Shown here piece after piece: positions 6,958 to 9,541 of a stretch of DNA of 9,541 nucleotides (positions are counted from its first letter, which is position 1; each line of letters starts with the position of its first letter). The translations under genes were made by a program, and so were the position numbers. Under the pieces are notes generated by a model. It was not told where the DNA came from and made no database searches. It worked only from the letters and a program-made list of their open reading frames with translations. Source of the DNA: an uncultured Tessaracoccus sp. (GTDB taxonomy: Bacteria > Actinomycetota > Actinomycetes > Propionibacteriales > Propionibacteriaceae); contig NZ_CAMYPD010000067.1 of the NCBI RefSeq assembly GCF_947286155.1, positions 1-9,541 on the forward strand. The letters run 5' to 3'.

Positions 6958-7023
6958 GAGGGTGGGATTCTCGCAGGCGGCTGACCATGACGAAATGGCT
7001 AGCCCGGGCTGCGATCGTCGGGT

Positions 7024-7029
7024 TACGGT
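7024..7029 (+). promoter_or_regulatory. Predicted -10 box of the kinase gene, leaderless
   Basis: TACGGT fits TANNNT and lies exactly 6 nt before the ATG (TACGGT-GGAGCA-ATG), the same spacing as in the divergent HAD gene. Initiation would be at the A of ATG. GGTGGAG could instead be read as a Shine-Dalgarno, but its spacing of 2 nt is too short. Confidence 0.5.
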
Positions 7030-7035
7030 GGAGCA

Positions 7036-7815
7036 ATGGAGACGTTTCGCAAACAGGACTCGAAAGAAGCCATCGCGGCCGAGGCGGCCGGGTTGCTGTG
7101 GTTGAGCGAGGCCGGTGGCGCCCCCGTCGCGGAGCTGGTGAACGTGGGCGACACTTGGCTCGAGACGCGCCTGCTTGCCGAGGGGTTTCCGTCGCGGGAC
7201 GATGCGCGCGACTTTGGCCGTGGGTTGGCCGCGACGCACGCGGCCGGCGCGGACTGGTGGGGAGCTGGCCCGCCTGGGCTCGGGCAAAACTGGGAGGCGA
7301 GCATGCCCGCGCCGCTGGCGTCGGAGCCCCAGTGGGGGTCGTTTGGGGAGTTCTTCGCCGAAACGAAACTCGAACCCTACCTGCGCAAAGCGCGTGCGAT
7401 GGACACCTCTGCCCGACGGGTCGTCGCGCAGTCCGTGGAACGCGTCGCAGCCGGAGAGTTCGACGCGCCCCAGCCGGCGTTATGTGTGGAGCGGGGTGCG
7501 ACGGTAGCGCGCACGCACGGTGACTTGTGGGGTGGCAACATCGTGTGGGCACGCGCGGCGTCGGGGACGGTGGGCACACTCATCGACCCCCACGCGCATG
7601 GCGGGCACGCCGAGACCGACCTCGCGGCGCTCCACGTGTTCGGCTCGGCGCATCTCGACGCGACGATGGAGGGCTACCAGGAGGTGAGCCCGCTGGCCGA
7701 CGGCTGGCGCGAGCGGGTGCCTATGCATCAGCTCCACATGCTGCTGGTGCACGTGGTGCTCTTCGGCGCAGGGTACGTCGGGCAGACCCTGGCGGCGGCG
7801 CGGCAGGTCGTGTAG
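7036..7815 (+). CDS. Fructosamine kinase family protein
   Basis: A 259-residue protein of the fructosamine/ketosamine-3-kinase family (APH-like kinase fold). These enzymes phosphorylate sugar adducts on amines such as ribulosamine or fructosamine, which destabilises the adduct and frees the amine. The N-terminus has the short actinobacterial form, with probable ATP-binding K6 and E16 in EAAGLLWL. The catalytic loop is HGDLWGGN (161-168) with D163; the metal-binding DP is D184 in LIDPHAHGG, followed by ETDLA. The C-terminal segment YQEVSPLADGWRER and the ending LFGAGYVGQ (242-250) are characteristic of the family and argue against an antibiotic phosphotransferase. In relatives DPA is usual where this protein has DPH, a small deviation. 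It is divergent from the HAD phosphatase with 90 bp between starts. The true substrate is unknown. Confidence 0.9.
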   Translation: METFRKQDSKEAIAAEAAGLLWLSEAGGAPVAELVNVGDTWLETRLLAEGFPSRDDARDFGRGLAATHAAGADWWGAGPPGLGQNWEASMPAPLASEPQWGSFGEFFAETKLEPYLRKARAMDTSARRVVAQSVERVAAGEFDAPQPALCVERGATVARTHGDLWGGNIVWARAASGTVGTLIDPHAHGGHAETDLAALHVFGSAHLDATMEGYQEVSPLADGWRERVPMHQLHMLLVHVVLFGAGYVGQTLAAARQVV

Positions 7816-7822
7816 CGAAGAA

Positions 7823-7843
7823 CCATCCACAGGGTTCTCCACA
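7823..7843 (+). promoter_or_regulatory. DnaA-box-like pair I
   Basis: CCATCCACA (7823-7831) and TTCTCCACA (7835-7843) stand 12 bp apart start to start in the same orientation. Against TTATCCACA they match 7 of 9 and 8 of 9; both keep the invariant TCCACA. They begin 8 bp after the kinase stop, in a convergent intergenic gap. Binding is not proven. Confidence 0.5.
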
Positions 7844-7880
7844 GCGTGGAATCGATGCGTATTGGCTTGTAGATGGCATT

Positions 7881-7902
7881 TCCCAGCGTGAGCTCTCTGG
7901 GA
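7881..7902. repeat. Small stem-loop after the kinase gene
   Basis: TCCCAG (7881-7886) and CTGGGA (7897-7902) form a 6-bp stem with a 10-nt loop. It separates the two DnaA-box-like pairs. There is no U-tract, so it is at best a weak terminator for the kinase transcript. Confidence 0.4.
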
Positions 7903-7903
7903 G

Positions 7904-7920
7904 TTGTCCACATATCCACA
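7904..7920 (+). promoter_or_regulatory. DnaA-box-like pair II
   Basis: TTGTCCACA (7904-7912) is identical to the form preferred in Streptomyces, and ATATCCACA (7912-7920) matches TTATCCACA at 8 of 9. They share one base and have the same orientation as pair I, with start-to-start spacing of 8 bp. Confidence 0.6.
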
Positions 7921-7939
7921 GGCTTGCAAGCCTTGCAAG
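7921..7939. repeat. Palindrome with repeated CTTGCAAG
   Basis: GGCTTGCAAGCC (7921-7932) is a perfect 12-bp palindrome, and its core CTTGCAAG occurs again at 7932-7939, 9 bp further on. It abuts the last DnaA-box-like nonamer. It could be an operator-type site or chance. Confidence 0.45.
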
Positions 7940-7974
7940 TTTGGCCACCCCGGTGGGCGCGCTAACGTGTGCGC

Positions 7975-8013
7975 GTGGTTTCGATACGCCGCCTGCGGCG
8001 GCTGCTCAACCAC
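7975..8013. repeat. REP-like palindromic intergenic repeat
   Basis: The core arms GCCGCC (7988-7993) and GGCGGC (7997-8002) enclose TGC. Outer arms GTGGTT (7975-7980) and AACCAC (8008-8013) flank TCGATAC and TGCTC. The pattern GTGGTTTCGATAC, GC-rich stem, CTCAACCACC is one I recognise as a widespread intergenic repeat of actinobacterial genomes, usually near gene ends. It lies 15 bp beyond the lgt stop in the convergent gap, where it may serve as a bidirectional terminator. Confidence 0.7.
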
Positions 8014-8028
8014 CGGGTTGAGGCGCCC

Positions 8029-8961
8029 TCACTCGTCGTCGGGTGCCTCTTCCTTTGATTCTTCCTGCGCCTCTTCCTCAGGCTCATCGGGCTCATCGGG
8101 CTCCTCCGGCTCTTCCGCCTCAGCCGCATCCTCAGTGTCATCAATGCGCTTCGCGGATGCCCAGCTGAATAGAATGACGCCGGCGATCACCATCGGCAGC
8201 GACAGCCACTGCCCCATGCTGAGGCCCAAGCTGAGGTAGCCCAGGTGCGCGTCGGGCTCGCGGAAGTACTCACCCACAAACCGAGCCAGCCCATACCCAG
8301 CCACGAACAGCCCCGACACTTGCCCGCGATAGCGGTTGCGCTTCGCTGCGTAGAACCACACGACGAGGAACAGCAGCAGCCCTTCCATCAGTGCCTGATA
8401 GAGCTGCGACGGGTGACGCGGCACGTCGCCTCCGGTGGGGAAGATCATCGCCCAGGGAAGCCCGTCGGGAGCGGGTCGGCCCCACAATTCTCCATTGATG
8501 AAGTTCCCGAGCCGGCCGAACATGAGGCCGGGCGCGACGGCGGGGACGACGAAGTCGGCGATCTGCAGCATGGGACGCTTCCGTCGCCACGCGAGGTAGA
8601 TGAAGCCGAGGAAGACGCCGATAGCGCCGCCGTGGAAGCTCATGCCGCCATCCCAGACTTTGAAGATGTCGACAGGATGGGCCACGTAATAGGCGGGCTT
8701 GTAGAAGAAGCAGTACCCCAAGCGGCCACCGACGAGAACGCCGACGATGGCAGCGGTGAGGATGTCCTCGATGAATTCCTTGCTGTACGGCTCGGGTTTG
8801 GTGATGGAGCGGTACGGCTCGTGGGTGAGCCTGCGTCGCATGAGGATATACGCCACCGCGAAGCCGATGAGGTACATGATGGCGTACCAGTGAATTTGGA
8901 GCGGCCCGAGGCGGAACGCTACGGGGTCGATGTCGGGGAAGGTCAGCACGAGACTCGTCAC
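8029..8961 (-). CDS. lgt: Prolipoprotein diacylglyceryl transferase
   Basis: A 310-residue integral membrane enzyme. It transfers a diacylglyceryl group from phosphatidylglycerol to the lipobox cysteine of prelipoproteins, the first step of lipoprotein maturation. Several hydrophobic segments are visible (about 25-40, 66-85, 110-125, 136-148, 191-205, 216-230, 253-270). Key residues are present: H110 in SFHGGAIGV (E. coli H103), the signature GRLGNFINGELWGR with R150 and N153 (E. coli R143 and N146), RHPSQLYQ at 182-189, and RFVGEYFREPD from R227. Residues about 274-310 form a very acidic tail rich in Glu, Asp and Pro, coded partly by 9-bp repeats and not needed for the core fold. The start is GTG (8961); an in-frame TGA lies five codons upstream, so only this GTG or GTG at codon 5 is likely. 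No clear ribosome binding site is seen. Confidence 0.96.
   Translation of the reverse strand: MTSLVLTFPDIDPVAFRLGPLQIHWYAIMYLIGFAVAYILMRRRLTHEPYRSITKPEPYSKEFIEDILTAAIVGVLVGGRLGYCFFYKPAYYVAHPVDIFKVWDGGMSFHGGAIGVFLGFIYLAWRRKRPMLQIADFVVPAVAPGLMFGRLGNFINGELWGRPAPDGLPWAMIFPTGGDVPRHPSQLYQALMEGLLLFLVVWFYAAKRNRYRGQVSGLFVAGYGLARFVGEYFREPDAHLGYLSLGLSMGQWLSLPMVIAGVILFSWASAKRIDDTEDAAEAEEPEEPDEPDEPEEEAQEESKEEAPDDE
8081..8116. repeat. 9-bp tandem repeats in the lgt acidic tail
   Basis: Two identical units GGCTCATCG (8081-8098) are followed by variants GGCTCCTCC (8099-8107) and GGCTCTTCC (8108-8116). They encode the Glu/Asp-Pro repeats of the Lgt C-terminus. Unit changes keep the frame, so the tail length may vary between strains by slippage. 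Confidence 0.7.
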
Positions 8962-9012
8962 CCATGTAGCTTGTCACATTCCCGACGCGGATCGTCTGCA
9001 GGCAGGGCACCC

Positions 9013-9050
9013 AGCCACCGCCGCATGGCTGCACGGGCCCGACGGTGGCT
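9013..9050. repeat. Inverted repeat at the TetR gene end
   Basis: AGCCACCG (9013-9020) and CGGTGGCT (9043-9050) are 8-bp perfect arms with a 22-nt loop; the right arm touches the TetR stop codon. An alternative short stem uses CAGCCA (9012-9017) with TGGCTG (9026-9031). No U-tract follows on the minus strand. Possible weak terminator between the TetR gene and lgt. Nothing else is visible in the 88-bp gap. Confidence 0.35.
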
Positions 9051-9541
9051 CAGTCTCGTCGAACTGCCAGCCGCTCCAGCGCTTGACGGACCTGGCCATG
9101 GAGGATGAACTCGAGGTCGCCGGCCAGCCGCATCGGATCGGTGCGCATTCCACCAGCGAGCCAATGGAGGAGGTGGCCGAGCACAGTAAGGGTGAAGTGG
9201 TCGACGATGAAGTTGCGGTCTGCGGGACGGAGGGTGAGGTCGCCGCTCAGCTCGGCGACGATCGCCCGCATCATCTCGCGCAGGTTGTAGTAGAAGAAGC
9301 GCTCGAGGTCACGAAGCCCGAGCGACTCGGTGACCGCGTAGGTCTGCTCGCGATGGTCGGCGAGATACACCAGCAGGCGCTCAAAACCCTCCTCCCATCC
9401 AGCGAGGCTCGCGTGGCTGAGAATGTGGTTGGCGACTTCGGTGGTGAACACCCACACCGCCAGCTCTCTGATGTCACCGAAGTGGTTGTAGAACGTCTGT
9501 CGCGTGAGACCACAGCGTCGGCAGAGGGCTACAACGGTGAC
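9050..9541 (-). CDS. TetR/AcrR family transcriptional regulator (5' end cut off)
   Basis: The last 163 residues of a TetR-family DNA-binding repressor; the frame stays open to the window edge, so roughly the first 15-30 residues are missing. The visible part opens with the second half of the helix-turn-helix, including the recognition helix: VTVVALCRRCGLTRQTFYNH followed by FGDIRELAVWVF. The ligand-binding and dimer domain continues with WEEGFERLLVYL and ends with LLHWLAGGMRTDP, a C-terminal pattern of the TetR_C_8 type seen with DhaS-like regulators. An internal GTG at 9457 would give a shorter reading but would delete the DNA-binding helix, so it is not the start. The target genes and inducer are unknown; the regulated gene probably lies beyond the window or divergently upstream. 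It sits 88 bp upstream of lgt in the same direction, which need not imply a functional link. Confidence 0.9.
   Translation of the reverse strand, partial: VTVVALCRRCGLTRQTFYNHFGDIRELAVWVFTTEVANHILSHASLAGWEEGFERLLVYLADHREQTYAVTESLGLRDLERFFYYNLREMMRAIVAELSGDLTLRPADRNFIVDHFTLTVLGHLLHWLAGGMRTDPMRLAGDLEFILHGQVRQALERLAVRRD

Noticed and set aside
6100..6984. 294-codon plus-strand frame opposite the HAD phosphatase
   Set aside because: A shadow of a conserved gene with complete catalytic motifs; no domain in the translation.
7816..8028. A full replication origin (oriC)
   Set aside because: Only four degenerate boxes, no clear AT-rich unwinding element, no dnaA/dnaN neighbour, and a convergent position. 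Kept only as a DnaA-box cluster.
8270..9034. ATG at 8965 starting a frame that overlaps the lgt start
   Set aside because: It is out of frame with lgt and gives an Arg/His-rich shadow translation without a domain.
8245..9108. 287-codon plus-strand frame opposite lgt and the TetR end
   Set aside because: It crosses two real genes and their gap on the other strand and has an Asp/Glu/His-rich composition typical of antisense reading; no domain.
9050..9457. GTG at 9457 as the start of the TetR protein
   Set aside because: The frame remains open to the window end and encodes the recognition helix upstream of this codon, so the gene is truncated by the window rather than short.

Overview
The window is chromosomal DNA from a high-GC Gram-positive bacterium (Actinomycetota). 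The grounds are the gyrB-gyrA-DUF3566-tRNA-Ile order, which is an actinobacterial signature, the short GyrB form without the large insert of enterobacterial GyrB, G/C-rich third codon positions, GTG starts and probable leaderless genes. I cannot fix the family or genus from sequence alone.

Region by region. Bases 1-383 hold no protein gene. They contain a 52-bp near-perfect palindrome (25-76), an intrinsic terminator (112-143, minus), tRNA-Ile(GAU) (149-222, minus), its likely promoter (238-267, minus) and a long inverted repeat (297-369). Bases 384-5938 are one minus-strand operon, read right to left: gyrB (GTG start, 5938), gyrA (10-bp gap) and a DUF3566 membrane protein gene that overlaps the gyrA stop by 8 bp. 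A 185-bp leader region (5939-6123) carries candidate promoters and a 9-bp-stem hairpin just upstream of the gyrB ribosome binding site. Next, on the minus strand, is a HAD-IIA (NagD-type) phosphatase (6124-6945). It is divergent from a plus-strand fructosamine kinase family gene (7036-7815). Both have a TANNNT box exactly 6 nt before the ATG, so both may be leaderless. The convergent gap 7816-8028 holds four DnaA-box-like nonamers in one orientation, small palindromes and a REP-like palindrome. Minus-strand lgt (8029-8961) and a 5'-truncated TetR-family regulator (9050-9541, cut by the window edge) complete the window.

How the genes work together. gyrB and gyrA encode the two subunits of DNA gyrase, and coupling in one operon favours balanced synthesis. 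DUF3566 is the usual passenger of this operon in actinobacteria; its job is not established. Lgt performs the first step of lipoprotein maturation. The kinase/phosphatase pair suggests handling of glycated amines or sugar phosphates, but that link is inference. This is mostly a core-genome housekeeping region. I see no new enzymatic system. The points that merit a second look are the DnaA-box cluster in a convergent gap away from dnaA, three different palindromic intergenic repeats placed at transcription-unit ends, the mirrored leaderless promoters, and a lower-GC patch inside gyrB.
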